Below are positions 12,279 through 24,504 of a stretch of DNA of 64,000 nt, one piece after another; the stretch's first letter is position 1; each line of letters begins with the position of its first letter. This DNA is from Deroplatys truncata (Eukaryota > Arthropoda > Insecta > Mantodea > Mantidae). The notes under the pieces were generated by a model. It made no database searches, was not told the DNA's origin, and worked only from the letters and a program-made list of their open reading frames with translations. The position numbers and the translations under genes are program-made. The stretch spans positions 36,757,501 to 36,821,500 of the forward strand of contig CM060989.1 in the NCBI GenBank assembly GCA_030765065.1, read 5' to 3'.

Positions 12279-13895
12279 TAAAGACGAGAATTCCATGCAA
12301 ATGCATGCTTTTACAAGATCATTGGACATAGCTCAAACTTAGTACTTATTATTCCATTACTTTCTTATTTCAAATATGTGTACTTTTCTACGCATATTTT
12401 GGCCTTTTTGGGGATAAAAACATGCATAATGCATATATAAGGCAGTTTTAGTTTAATTGTACATATAATATACATCATTTTGAGTTTAAATGCATGCTTT
12501 AATGGTTTTGAGTAGACACCTCAGTTTTTCAATTTTATAATCCTTATTTTTGCTTAAGGAATCAGGATTGAAAAAAGAAAAAAAAAGGGGGGGATAACAG
12601 AAATAGAAAGTTAAGATTCTCACAATAGGATGACTTTCCCAGAATTTTACCAACAGCCCTCTGCAGACCGCCTGTCATAAACAGATTTATTTATCCACAA
12701 CAATCACCGGCAAGGCTTCGATTTTGCACAATGGACATTTAGCCTTCTATGTCAGATACCGAGACAAAGACACAGCTGCAGAGCAGTCTTGTGGAATTTG
12801 AACAAACCTTACCAGCAATTTCAAATTTTCTAAAACTGAAATCATTCACTAAACTGTCTTCTCAGTGTGTATGTATGAACCTCGTAAGTGATAAATGTCT
12901 GTGTTATTCTGTTTGCATGTGTTAATGTGCCTCCCATTAAAAGTTCCAGAAGCATAGTCCTTGCACAGTGGATAAAAGGAAAGGGTTTTATTAAATCAGA
13001 TGGGGATATTGTATTCTGTGATTATTGCAGTAAAGAGGTAAGCTATCCTTTCTCCGAAAATTTTCTATGGCACTTGTTCTTTATAAAGCATTGCAAAATT
13101 TATTTTGAAATAATTAAATAAGAATGCCAGTTTTTTAAAAACAACATTCATATAACCAGAAACCTTTTATGATTTCCGATAAAATGTACTAAAAATTTCA
13201 AATCAAACAGCATGTCGCATCTGCGTCACGTATTGCAAGAATGCAAAAAACAAAAGAATCTCAACACAAAATCTAGTCATTTATTACTGCTCCCACATCT
13301 AAGGCATCACAAAATAATTTTTACGTGGATTTGTGCGATGATTCTGTAGGGGCAAATATACCACTTGAGAAACCCCTAGGGTTTTTTGGAGAAGTGTACA
13401 TCAAAAGATCCTTCAACATTTTTCGACATATTTGCCAAAATAAATTTAATTTTGTGTAAAAATAAATGCAAACTATTTTCAGACACGTACAAATACGTGT
13501 TGTTTTGCTAACCAGGTACTGGATAAAATTCTCAAGGATTTGGAAACTAAAGCATATGGACGTTTGCAGATGAAGCAACTATCCTATGGGGTGATATGTT
13601 ATTAACCTAATTGTAGGAAAATTAACTGAAGATGGGCCTGGTCAACCCCATCTAGTATGCTGTAAAGTCTTGCAAAAAGCAAATAACTCCACAATTACTA
13701 GTTTCTTTGATGGAATGCTGCCTCAAAAATATTTTGACTAATAAGCTAGGGAACCTCAAAGGAAAAACTTTAGAAATGTTATTAGTAGTTAACTGTGCAA
13801 AAATGATAGTGCATATTTTAATGTATTTTTCACTTGATCGAGCACAAATGCATGCATATTTTGGGGTTTTATAGTGCATGGAATTCTCGTCTTTA
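12279..13895 (+). mobile_element. Degenerate hAT-type DNA transposon
   Basis: Terminal inverted repeats of about 20 bp start 'taaagacgagaattccatgc'. They are flanked by imperfect 8-bp duplications, 'atcattac' (12271-12278) and 'attgttac' (13896-13903), the length typical of hAT elements. Inside, plus-strand fragments resemble a BED-finger region ('DIVFCDYCSKEV', about 13008-13044) and the hAT catalytic-core region ('VGANIPLEKP', about 13349-13378, and 'NLIVGKLTEDGPGQPH', about 13606-13653), all broken by stops and frameshifts. The element is 1.6 kb, shorter than an autonomous hAT, so the C-terminal part is missing. Confidence 0.8.
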
Positions 13896-14054
13896 ATTGT
13901 TACATATCAAGAGTTTTGCAACTGAATAAAATGAGTTAACTAATAAGAATGACCTAAGCTTCTTTTTAAACAATTGAAGTTCTTTTATTTTTTTAATAGT
14001 CATAGGTAATTTGTTACATTAACTTTACCAACATCATGTGAAGTATCCCCAAGG

Positions 14055-14186
14055 CCCAATGTCATCCTCCGTGATGTAGTAGTTACCATGTTCTAGTTCT
14101 CGAGGTTGTGAATTTTATTGGGCGTAAAAATCCTTAGTATGGCTTCCTTCAGAAGGGAAGGAAAGCCGGTGGTCCCCTATTGTAGA
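14055..14186 (+). mobile_element. SINE fragment, same tRNA-derived family
   Basis: Matches the SINE from its tRNA-like head ('cctccgtgatgtagtagtta') to about its middle ('gccggtggtcccc'). The B-box segment is damaged by an internal deletion, and the copy is cut short where a (TA)n run begins at 14187-14209. Confidence 0.85.
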
Positions 14187-14209
14187 TATATATATATATA
14201 TATATAACA
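14187..14209. repeat. (TA)n microsatellite
   Basis: Simple alternating TA run at the truncated end of a SINE copy. Confidence 0.9.
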
Positions 14210-14539
14210 TTGGCATCTTCCTCAGATACACTGCCAACCCAACATAATGTGAAATACAAAATAAAACTCAAAACTCTCTGTGACTATATGAAGCAAGAAT
14301 AGTTGAAAAGTTTTGCATTGTTAATATGCAGTGGACACAAGTGAACATTTGCTTGGCGAAAGCAGGGGCACAAACATAATATACATTTCTCTGAGCTTGT
14401 TGCAGGAATCCACAAGAAGATGAAGTTAAATTTGCAGAACAGGAAGAGAAAGCTACACTAAGCTCAATTTGCTTTTGCCCATTCAGTCACTTCAGCAACT
14501 TCATGTAACTATCAGAGTATTTAGTAACTAACATTAGAT

Positions 14540-15343
14540 TACTGCTGTGTTACATTCACATGACTGTCTCTACACAATATTGTTTATTTTTGTATAGCTT
14601 CTACAAACTATTCCTATGTAAGCTTATTTTTCTATCTGCTTCACGTTAATCAAGATAAACACTTGCAGATATAATTTCAATACACATTTTGTTGTGGGTA
14701 GAAGAGAAATATAAGAAGCCGAATAGATAGCCAGGAGTTTAGCTATGCTTTCCACGTCCTTGCCAGAAACAACTGAATAGTGACAGGACATTAAAAAAAT
14801 TGCAAAGTATTGAACAACTGAAAACAATATTAGCAGATATCTTGGAAGCAGCTGATGCCACAAAAATAAATTATTTGAGATAAATTTTGTGTTTTAAAGA
14901 GATCTACTTTTTTGACTTGCTTATGCTTTCCCTGTTATAAAAAATTCCTTCTGAATGAAGAGGATTTCACAGGCTATTCCCAGGAAATTTAACATATACC
15001 TTTTATTTGTCATTAAATACCTTATATATGTAGTATTTGAATCAAAATCATTTCAGCTATTTTTGAAACAATTAAAAATGTTGAAAATTTTTCCATATAA
15101 AGGGTAGTTTAGGTTGGGGGTGATTTTCTTTAACATACTCTAACGTGTGTTTGAAGGATACTGAACTTAAGAACACCAAGTTTGTTATTTCTCGTGCATT
15201 TTGTTTTAGAGTTATGCTGTTCGCCATTTTCTAAAAATAACTGTTTGATTAAAGGGGTCTCAAAATATGTATTTCTGGTGAAATCTCAACACCAAATTTT
15301 TGGATGGAATACAATACTTCCTCTTATTAAAGGTAGGTGACAA
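14540..15343 (+). repeat. 0.9-kb dispersed repeat, old copy
   Basis: Copy of a non-coding repeat family with other members at 15522, 29380, 37317, 45996, 51261 and 52230. It starts near 'gtgttacattcacatgac' and ends near 'acttcctcttattaaagg'. It is more diverged than the copies at 37317-52170 and lacks their (CA)n tract. Confidence 0.8.
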
Positions 15344-15521
15344 ACGTAAAAATTAATTCACATGCATATATATTATGCATTTGAATTAACACTTTCTTAA
15401 ATTGTAAGTGTTTACAGCCAGTTATATTTAAAGAGGAAACAATAACAACAATAATACAACATTTTTAAGATTCAAATATGAAACAATTGTTTTCTGACAC
15501 TATTACTTTCTTACTACATTT

Positions 15522-16283
15522 AATAAGTAAGGGAAGTATTGCATTCCAATTTGATACCAAGATTTCACCAGAAATACATGGTTGCCCTGAATCCAAATAA
15601 AGCATTTTTGGAAATGTGTTTGTCTGTGAACAGCATAACTCAAAAACAAAAGGTCGGATAAATACCAAACTTGTTATTTGAGTTTAGTATCTTTCAAAGA
15701 TATGACACAAAGATTTTCAAGAAAATTTTCCACCCTAGATTGTCGCTTTACATGGAACATTTTTTGGAAATTTTTATTTTATCAAAATTGCTCTAACAAT
15801 TTTTATTAAAACAACATACATTTAACATATTTTCATGATAAATAAAATGTACACAACTGGTATATCGTTAAGAGAAAGACAAAATTTTACTACACAAGAA
15901 ATGTAGGTGTCGTTAAAGCACACAATTCATATTTTTTTTTTTCCCCCTAAAGTGAACCACTTCCGAGATGTTCCTGTTATTTGCTTAAATTTTCCAATAT
16001 TTATACTTTTTCCCAAATGGGAATTCGTTATTCATTTTTTTATGTCCTGGTCATACCAAGAGAATGGAATGCTCCACATAGCAACCAGCTCTTAAAAGAT
16101 TTGACTATCGCTTAAAACCTATCACATTCCCCTTGCAGCACCTACAAGAAAATTAGCAATAAGATAATTTCGGCAAATGTTTATCACGATTAACATGAAT
16201 TAGATGGAAAACAAGCGTTTATAGCAATATTTTGTACAAGAGTAGAGGAGGGCGTGTGAATGCAACACATTAATTAGACTTTT
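15522..16283 (-). repeat. 0.9-kb dispersed repeat, inverted copy
   Basis: Same family as 14540-15343 but in the opposite orientation 180 bp away, so the two form a diverged long hairpin. The reverse-complement start 'gtgttgcattcacacg' lies near 16270. An open minus-strand frame at 15465-15668 falls within and beside it and is not gene-like. Confidence 0.8.
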
Positions 16284-17087
16284 TCATCTACAGTCAATTA
16301 GCCAACATAATGTGGGTCAGCCAACGTCAAAATTTGATATACATTTTCTAAATGCATATCCATCACATTTCCGATCCCTCTAGTTGCACCAAGCTTGCAT
16401 TCCTTTATTTAACGACGTACATTAAAGTTTTTATTGTTCTTTGTTAATTTACACCCTTTTTGCTGTTCTTTGTAGCTTTTGCCAGTGTTTTTGAGGCAAT
16501 AGCCAGTTTTGAATTTATATAATCAAACTACATGACACTTTCACCAGAGGAACCAAAACTCAGTGGATCTGCGGGTGTGAGAATCTGAGGTTAGGAATAC
16601 GAATTTCTTTCAGTTTCATGTTTCCAACTTGCGACTACAGAATTCAAACATAGATAGTTTCAAGCCTCAGCAATCAAAATGGCAGAGGTCGCGCAATTCG
16701 CTCTGGAAGCATGGCGTTAGTTTACCTTCGGGTGAGCTATCTGCAAGCGCTTGTAATGTTCTAGGAACCTGAGGGAAATTTCTTTTTTCCAGTGCGCAGT
16801 GATGTAAGAAATTCGCACATTCGTGAATGAATGTTATTTTAATCTTCTTTGGCGTATTTAGCTATCGACTTTGACCTGCTTTTGCATTTCAATGTAGGAT
16901 ATCTTTCGTAGGTATTATTGTATAACATGCATACACATTCTACGCTTAGTTCGTGCAATTTATTTTGGTTCCAAACCCAGTGTTGCCACATGTGCCAAAT
17001 TAAAAGCAGAAGATTTGATTCGAGTAAAGCAGGAGACGACAGTAGATACTGTAACCGGAAAATTTGCTTTATGTATTCATATATGGA

Positions 17088-17120
<33 letters not shown>

Positions 17121-17700
17121 TAATTAATTAATAATAATAATAATAATATTGACAAAGTATGAACAGCTTAGAGTTGCTATTAAAATCCCCAAATATAAAT
17201 CAAAATTGAAATAACACATTATTTATTTCGATTCTTACCTAATTTGCACCAGTATTAGTTCATAATAGAAGCTGTTATTTACAGATTAGTTTCAAACATG
17301 TCAATTTTACTTTCTTAAAATTGAACTTCAGATTCTAAAAGAATGACCCTCTGTATCTCATTGTTGGATTTTTTTTCTGGTTTCACCTAATTAGAAAAAC
17401 GAGAAACAGGTGCTGCAATTGATTATAATGTTTGGATTTTTTTCCTTACTTTTGGTTTAACATTTTTAAACCGGGTAGGCATATCAAAGGATGAATGAAT
17501 CAAACAGGTGAACTGATGCTGAAATGAGCCTGGGGTCCATAGACCTTAGAGTTTATTTATTTGCACAGTTTCAATGACCATACTGCTCTAGGTATGCACT
17601 GACCTTTACAATTGAGGCGGTAAGCAAAATACAAAAGAATAAACACATATAAAAAGAGTACACATGCAAAGAAAAAACTATATATACATTATTTATTTAA
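16284..17700. other. No gene; (ATT)n/(TAA)n microsatellite inside
   Basis: No gene recognised. At about 17089-17148 a run of ATT units passes through ATTA into TAA units, making a small palindromic microsatellite. The open frame at 16918-17127 ends in a poly-Leu stretch produced by that microsatellite. Confidence 0.6.
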
Positions 17701-17838
17701 CCTATTTATGTTTTTGGTTGCCCTATATTCGTCTTCTCAGGATAAGGGGGAACCCTCGGAAAAAATCTTATGTAAGTAACTGACCCTGACCGAGATTCGA
17801 AATCCAGGACAAACACACTATCCTACACTACGGAGATG
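17701..17838 (-). mobile_element. Second tRNA-derived SINE family, partial copy
   Basis: On the minus strand 'ctccgtagtgtaggatagtg' resembles an A-box tRNA head and 'ggatttcgaatctcgg' a B box, followed by 'gtcagggtcag' and a body with 'ccgagggttcccc'. The head and body differ from the 290-bp SINE family elsewhere in the window. Target duplications were not identified. Confidence 0.6.
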
Positions 17839-18334
17839 GACTTTAGTTGGGTTTAACACTTCTAACAATGTAATAAAGGGATCACCTAATGAGAAACAAC
17901 TTAATACCTGGCGAGTAGGTTTCTTGAACTATCAGGAATGGCAATATTTTGGACTGTAGGCTTGAGAAATCACTTCGTTAGATCTAACTGTTTATTCCAT
18001 AGTATCTCAAAACAGCACACATTTTTCCTAGCTCCAGTTCTTTATATAGTGCACCAGTTTAGTCTCCAACAGGGAACGACCACAGCAAGCTGTTACATGA
18101 CGCCATCCATTATCTATTATAATGTTTGTGTATACACGTGATTATGAAATAAATATTTATTTTTATACACAAGCCTGTAAAAGGTCCACAAGAGCCAATT
18201 ATATAATATAAAGGGAATACAAAGTTTAAGTCTGGGATATTTGTAAAATACAGGCGATTATGCAATGCGTTCATTTTTTGGAAGTAGAGCAGTAGATTTT
18301 TAAAAAAGCAGGAAATCTCCTGCAAAATCAGTAG
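17839..18334. other. No gene seen
   Basis: Sequence between a SINE and a LINE fragment. The downstream end of the LINE may reach into it, but nothing can be supported. Confidence 0.4.
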
Positions 18335-19038
18335 ACTTGGCAACCCTGTCCAAACCTTGAAATGGAACCCATCAGGACCCTCTGGATACCGGACCTGACA
18401 CTGACATTCAAAATGGCGGTCATATGTGGCGGGAATTTGGGAAATGCCGTAATCAGTTCTTGTCTACAAGTTATGACTTCTCCACAGTAAAATACAATTA
18501 ATGTGGTGCAGTTCATTCTAGACGGTCCTGAACCCATGTACTGTCATTCTTGTCACCAGATGTCTCAGTTGGTAGTTTGTATCTTTCCCTTCTGGTTCGC
18601 CATAGCCTCGGTACAGAAAAATCTTCCCAATTTCCTGCCTTTCCTGTTCCAATTTCCCAAGTGCTTCTTTGATACCATTCATGGCTCTTAGTACTAGATG
18701 AAATCGTATTTCTTCAATAAGGAAACTTTCTCCTGTTAATACGTAGGCCAATCTGGATCTCGTGTATTTTGAAACTCCAAGCACTCTTTAGGAAGGACTC
18801 TCCGATCTGTTCTATTTCTCCATCTGATGTGTCATGATATACTCCCATACTAATTCTAGTTGGTATATTAGTGCTGGCATGACCTTTAACCAAAATATTT
18901 TCATTACAGTCATTCTCTTAAATGTCTTATTGTGTTCATATTTTTTGTTGCTGCGATCATTCGTTCTGTCAAGTGAATTCTGAAATTCCATGCTGTAGTT
19001 TGTATCGTTATCCCTAGATACTTGAAACTATTAGTTTT
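18335..19038 (-). pseudogene. LINE reverse-transcriptase C-terminal fragment
   Basis: Minus-strand remnant of a non-LTR retrotransposon. The segment after the RT core begins 'KYLGITIQTTAWNF' (the YLG block common in LINEs) and runs through 'RMIAATKNMNTIRHL' before the first stop (about 18930). It continues in other frames to 'LGVSKYTRSRLAYVL' at about 18780, then 'HLVTRMTVHGF'. The catalytic RT motifs lie upstream and are missing. The clade was not assigned. At least two frameshifts and a stop make it a pseudogene. Confidence 0.7.
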
Positions 19039-19509
19039 CCATTACACAAACATATTGCCGCAGGAATGAACCTTCGTTGAGAGTTCAACATTGCGCATTA
19101 GCAAACACAAGTAGGTGTGCACGTAGAACATTCGAAATACCTGAGTTCTTTGACTACTTTGTTCATATCGAGCCGCATTCAAACCAAGAGATCTTGTGTT
19201 TTCTGATTGCTCTATGCGGTGACTACATTGGAATGGGGCCATGGATTATATGTATGATTTCTTAACTCTAAATTTTCAGTTTATCCTGAAGAAGAACACC
19301 TTCAGAACGTCGGTTTCAAACTAACAATTTACTCCCTAGCTCGAGAGCATTTACTTATTCTATCAGACGAGTGTCTCGCCGCAGTAAAAATTTTCTGCCA
19401 GTGGTATGGCCGATACGTGCTTAGCTGGCAATCTATTTGGCTATGTTACATTGTTCTATTAGGTTACAACCATGAATAAATGTGACGTTTGTTCCAAATC
19501 TTAGTTCAT

Positions 19510-20150
19510 CGTAGTGATTTATATAAGCACAAGCGATTGAAGCTCAGGAGAAGGATAGAATGGACGAATGCCATCACCTACTTGGGAGTTAAGTTAGATA
19601 AGGGCCTAACTTTTGAGGGACACGTCAGGGACCTCGCGCGTCGGGGGCATGGGGCTGCGGGTTCATTGTACCCGATGCTGAAGTCGGAGATGCCTGTCCC
19701 TCTTAAGTTACACCTTTTTCGAGCGCTCATAATCCCCTTCCTGCTTTATGCCTGCGAGATCTGGGGCATGGCCGCAGATTCCAGTCTGCTGCTTCTGCAG
19801 CGGGTGCAGAATAGGGGCCTTCGGGCTATCTATTCTGTAAACCGCTCTTTTCCCGTGAGACTGCTTCACGAAGCTTCATCTCATTACCACCCCTGCATTC
19901 TTAAATTAACAAATCACAAACACCAGCGCTGCACAAGGGCCGTCGCACCACCGGCTACCGTTGAGGAACAAACTTTGTTACCTCCTTTCTCTCCCCTACC
20001 TAAACAACAAGCGACATCCTGTAAACCCCATATCCCTTCACTACGTGGTTAAGCCCTAATTAGGGCAGGTACACGCCTAACACACCATCGGGTTGCCCTC
20101 AACCTGCCAATACGACGCACGCACGGAATAAAGACGGAATTTCAAGTTGC
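19510..20150 (+). pseudogene. Jockey-like LINE, 3' end of the reverse transcriptase
   Basis: An open stretch of about 180 residues matches the part of LINE ORF2 after the catalytic core: 'ITYLGVKLDKGLTFEGHV' (YLGV block), then 'LFRALIIPFLLYACEIWG' and 'LLQRVQNRGLRAIY', the thumb and C-terminal pattern of Jockey/R1-type elements. GC content is higher than in the surroundings. After 'VRLLHEASS' the sequence shifts into the 3' end. An AATAAA at about 20127 is followed by non-element sequence. It is 5' truncated, as usual for LINE insertions, and has no catalytic YADD-type motif. Confidence 0.8.
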
Positions 20151-21081
20151 ACGTACTGTGTGTGTGTGGCTATTACCCCAGAATAGGTCAAAATTGAATA
20201 TCTGCACTAAATTGTGCCACAAAATGAAGAGAATTAAATGCTCTGCCATACTGTAATGAACAGTTTTAGAGATTATTTCTTTACATGAGCATTTGAAGAA
20301 TATTCATTCACGCATACTCAAAGAAGTATACGATTTTTCAATATGAAAAGATGTTAAGAACATTTGATGTGCAATTAGCAAAATGGACCACTGGCTGCTT
20401 GCTAAATAGATTGCGTCGATGGAGACATCTTCTACAAAATGGCGAATTAAATACTAATTTATACATTGTAACCAGTGCCGGCTAATGCACAAGAGCACGT
20501 TTAACCCTAACTTTTGACATCTTGCGGATTTATTGTTTATTTTTTCTTCTTTGAATGCTAGTTAACATACGTATATGCGGTATTTTTAAATCTACCTCGC
20601 CACTTCTTCTAACTCGACGAAATGTGGCCGTAATGTAGCTAGCACATCTTGACTTGTGCATATTTTAAGCTTCTATGCATGCGCAACTGATATGATGTAG
20701 GTAATCATCTTATGGGGAAAACACGTACGGGTCGTGCACACTTGGAAAAGTACACTAGCCGGCGAAGCCTTTATCGCAGTCTGTTTCCATACTGTCACTA
20801 CAATTTTACGTTAATGCAACTAGGTGGTAGCACACTACGGTAGAAGTTTAGTCATAGTAGTAGAAGTACGTAACGTCCACAAACGCGGAAACTTCTCCCG
20901 GTTACTCCATACCATCCATAATTTCAACTACAATTTAATTTACAGATTACTTTGATCCTGCCTTAACACGGTGTACTTAATTATATGTACAACAAAACCT
21001 CTACAAAATTTCAGAGCTAACTTAAGTTATGTGAACACCCAAAATATATATTCATGAGCTGCTAATGAATAATTAATATCA
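20151..21081. other. No gene seen
   Basis: About 0.9 kb between a LINE fragment and the Gypsy LTR. No recognisable coding or repeat structure. Confidence 0.5.
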
Positions 21082-21520
21082 TGACCATGTGCGTGAAGCT
21101 ACCTACAGGCCACCGGTAAGTTCATTTCGGCCCGGGACTTGGTTGGGGCCCCTTCGACGGCCTTCAGAACAATTGTGCATTATGTGCTGCTTTCCCGCTC
21201 CAGAGAATTCCTTTGGCAGTTCGAGTGGGTTCCCTTTCTAGAACATTCAGCTTTGCATGTGGGGGCCTATATAAAGGAACTGCTTTTGCCTGTGGGTGGA
21301 GTTCGGTAGTCAAGAAGTTAAGTACCGTCATAAAGTTGAAGAGTTTGGATAGTGCCAAGTTCAGTTCTTAGCTGTGACTCAGCAGTTCAGTTGTGATTCG
21401 ACGAATTAGTTCTATTCTGAGTGTGTCAAGCGTGCCTCAAGTGTGGAGTTTGTGCTACGCTGAGCACCTAAATGACAAATAAGGTGTGTTTAGCAATAAC
21501 TGGTATTCTCATTTGTTACA
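21082..21520 (+). repeat. 5' LTR
   Basis: Begins TGACC and ends 'tcatttgttaca'. It is about 80-85 percent identical by eye to 23392-23848. It contains a TATA-like 'ctatataaagg' at about 21268. The sequence just after it, 'ttggagtcaggagtgg', is in the primer-binding-site position. Confidence 0.85.
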
Positions 21521-21628
21521 TTGGAGTCAGGAGTGGAATATGAACGCCGCGATGGAGCAACTATCTCAATAATTATTAAGTAGGTAAGTGTAAACCATGA
21601 AACCTGAAATGAAGAATGTAATTTCGAA

Positions 21629-22525
21629 ATGGAGAAGATTGGAAGTGAAATAACGACAGTAAACTCCGCAATGGAGAAAAAGATGGATTCTGTAATGGAG
21701 AAGATGCAGACAGAAATGTCCAGAATGAAGACGGAGCTTTCAAACAAAATTGACGAATTGGCCACCGTGAAGAAAGACGTGGAAGAGCTCGGCGGAAAGG
21801 TAAAAGACCATGGCCAATGCCTTAGCGTCCTGGAGGACTTCGAGGGACGGCTTAGTGTATTGGAAGGAAGAGACGATGACAGCACCAAGGAACTGAACGC
21901 CATTGCGAAAGAAATGCTTGACGGAAGAGTTTAGGAACTTGAAGTTCGCGACATACATCTGCAGGCATCAAGCCACCCAAATACGACGGAACGTCAACTT
22001 TCGAAGTCTGCCGACAATTCGCCGCCCACAACCGATGGTCAGCAGAGGAGGATGCCGCACATCTGATAGCCAGCCTCCAAGGACAGGCAGCAGAAGTTCT
22101 GAATGTGATTCCGACGTCGGCGGTGTCCAGAAACATCTGGAAAGTTATCGAAACCGGTTCGGGAACCATTGCTAGGCCGCAGCCTATTGTGGTCAGTTCA
22201 AGTCAAGATTGCAACAGCCAGGGGAGACGTTGCAGGAGTACGCTCTGGCAATTGAACAGCTGGTGAACAAAGCTCTGTTCAGTTACGTGTCCCAGGAAGC
22301 TGCCTACTCCTTTGTCGATGGGGTGCGTGACTCCGAAATATGACAGCGTTTGATTCTCGGTGACTATAAGATCAACGAGGCGCTAACGGCCGCGTTGAAG
22401 ATGGAGGCGGCCAAGGTATTAGCTGTTCCCACCTTGGAGATCAGGAGTATTCGATATGACGGGGACAGAGAATTAACTCAGGGACGTAGACGAAGGTCGT
22501 CAAATATCGTGTGACCAGCCAGGAC
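21629..22525 (+). pseudogene. Gag-like region of the Gypsy element
   Basis: The first open stretch (21629-21934, 101 residues) is a heptad-rich coiled coil ('SVMEKMQTEMSRMKTELSNK'). In shifted frames it is followed by gag core text such as 'SAEEDAAHLIASLQGQAAEV', then 'FKSRLQQPGETLQEYALAIE' and 'YKINEALTAALKMEAAKV'. At least three frame changes break it. The coiled coil suggests the multimerising gag N-terminus. Confidence 0.75.
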
Positions 22526-23394
22526 ACCTCGTGAAGGACTGTCCACAACCAAGCCGACGAGCATGAAGTAGTGTGTGGCCATCCATGTCACCTAGTGAAA
22601 GAATTGTCCACAAACAAGCCGATGAGCGTCAAGCGGTGTGTTGGGAGTGTGGCCAGCCTGGTGAAGATCTATCCATAATCAAGCCGACGAGCAGGCGGAA
22701 AACGGGGGACATCGGAGCAGTAATCGCCACGCCATGAGTGATTTGTATACCTTGGACAAAGAATGGATGGAAGCATTGTCGCGGACGGCTAGTTACAAGG
22801 AATACTGTGTTGAATACAGATGCAGCCGTGACAATAATCAGACTTGGCATGGCGGAGGGTTTGCCGTCTAGGAAAGCGGATCTGCTCTACCGGATAGTGA
22901 CATCGGGCGACACCTTGCCTGTGGAGGTGGCTTTGCTGGAGTTGACCCTGGTGCGGAGTAGGTTCATTGTCCGGAGTTCCAATGGACATCCTGGGTTCTG
23001 CAGGATGAACCTGACGGAGGATGCGGTCGTGCCCACAAGACGCGAGCTGGCTTGAGGCAGCGTTTGGGAGACCAGCGGTCAAGAAACTTCGTGGAATGTC
23101 TTCACGATGTGCACAAGATAGCCCAACACATCCAAGTAGCAACGACCGGATGAAGACCTGTTACGACTGGCAAGCCAACAGTCAAGGCGATCTGGTGTGT
23201 ATTGCCCTATCAGGCCCAAGGAGCGTTGCCCCAACCTTCAACTACCATGGCAAGGACCGTATCGAGTGATGAAGAGAACCAATGATGTAGTCTACTGCAT
23301 CCAGAGGCTGCACATAGGGAAGATGCTGGTGGTACACCTAAATCGTCTAGCCCATTATGACAGTATGACCAGCCTTGAGAAGCGAGCAGTGTGA
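22520..23394 (+). pseudogene. Zinc-knuckle, protease and integrase-tail remnants
   Basis: Two knuckle-like pieces ('CDQPGHLVKDCPQ' near 22520 and 'CWECGQPGEDLS' near 22637) lie ahead of a protease-like stretch. There the DTGA active-site block appears as 'NTDAAVTIIR' (about 22820-22850), so the catalytic motif is altered. After about 23060 the text jumps to an integrase C-terminal tail, 'RMKTCYDWQANSQGD' then 'QLPWQGPYRVMKRTNDVV', ending at 23394 next to the 3' LTR. Everything between protease and integrase tail is missing. Confidence 0.7.
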
Positions 23395-23848
23395 CCTGCG
23401 CGTGAAACTAACTACAGGCCGCCGGTAAGCACATTCCGGCCCAGTTCCTGGCTGGGAACCTTGACCGGCCTTCAGAACAATAGCACATTATAAGCCGCTT
23501 CCCCGCTCCAAAGGATTCCTTAGATAGTTCAAGTAGTTTCTCTTTCTAGAACATGCCATTTTGTGTATGGGACCTAAATAAGAGGGCTGCTATTGCCCAT
23601 GCATGGAATTCAGTTAGTTAAGAAGTTACAAAGTCAAGTGTCATCAAGGAGTCAAAAAAGTTGGACAGTGTACAGTTCAGTTGTTAGTTGTGGTTCATCA
23701 GTTCAGTTGTGATTCGATTCGACAAATCATTTGTGTTCTGTTCTGAGTATGTGTCAAAAGTGTCCCAGGTGTAAAGTTTGTGCTATGCTGAGCACCTAAG
23801 TGACAAATAAGGTAAGTTTAGCAACAACTGGTGCTTTCATTTGTTACA
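23392..23848 (+). repeat. 3' LTR
   Basis: Matches 21082-21520 along its length with indels. It is preceded by a purine-rich 'gagaagcgagcag' in the polypurine-tract position. It begins TGACC and ends TTACA. Confidence 0.85.
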
Positions 23849-24504
23849 ATATGTATAAAAATACCTTGCATTAGTAGATATATAGGGGTTACAATAATTT
23901 TTGGATTGACCGTTGTTTTGCTTTATCCCTGATTATTTTCTCCACCATTACCACTGATAATCAAGAGTACTGTATTCTTAATCATACAGTCATGGTACTC
24001 AATGCTTGTTCTGGCATTAATCCTAAAGGAAATGTTAAAATACAAGTTACTATCTCCATTGAAAAATACATCTTTATTTTTTGATTCTGATAAATACATG
24101 TTATCCACCAGACCAATGGCACAACACACATGCACATTCAAAAATCAAATGCCTATAATTGTGCTTTGTAACTGAAAACTATAATAATATTTTAATAAAT
24201 GGGAAACTAAAAGTTACAAATTCTTTTTTAACAAAACATATATATCAGAAACATCAATGGAACAACTTCTACACTAACATATTTTTGAAACAGGAATGAG
24301 CTTATACAGATACAACATAAAAGAAACATCACAGTTCATTTTACACACCCTTCTTTTCCACTTACTACGTGCATGTTTTGCAAGGCATTTTCCTGCGTCC
24401 TCAACTAAATTTCAATTGCAGGGAGTATTACAATCCATTCTGTTCAACAAAGAGAGAACCACAAAGGGGGTTGAGAACTTGAAGATGAAATTATTATCCT
24501 TTAT
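23849..24504. other. No gene seen
   Basis: AT-rich stretch between the Gypsy element and a LINE. The LINE may begin within its last part, but no motif supports that. Confidence 0.4.

Larger units (their letters stand above)
21082..23848 (+). mobile_element. Gypsy-type LTR retrotransposon with most of pol deleted
   Basis: A 2.8-kb element bounded by two similar LTRs. Between them are gag-like, protease-like and integrase C-terminal pieces, but no reverse transcriptase, RNase H or integrase core. The element therefore needed helper proteins or was deleted after insertion. Stops and frameshifts are present in every part. Clear target-site duplications were not seen; both flanks contain 'aatat'. 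Confidence 0.85.

Noticed and set aside
21490-21903. 137-codon Ser-rich minus-strand frame
   Set aside because: Antisense shadow of the coiled-coil gag region. The gag frame is supported by its position after the 5' LTR.
22789-23142. Minus-strand 117-codon frame
   Set aside because: Antisense of the protease-like region of the Gypsy element.
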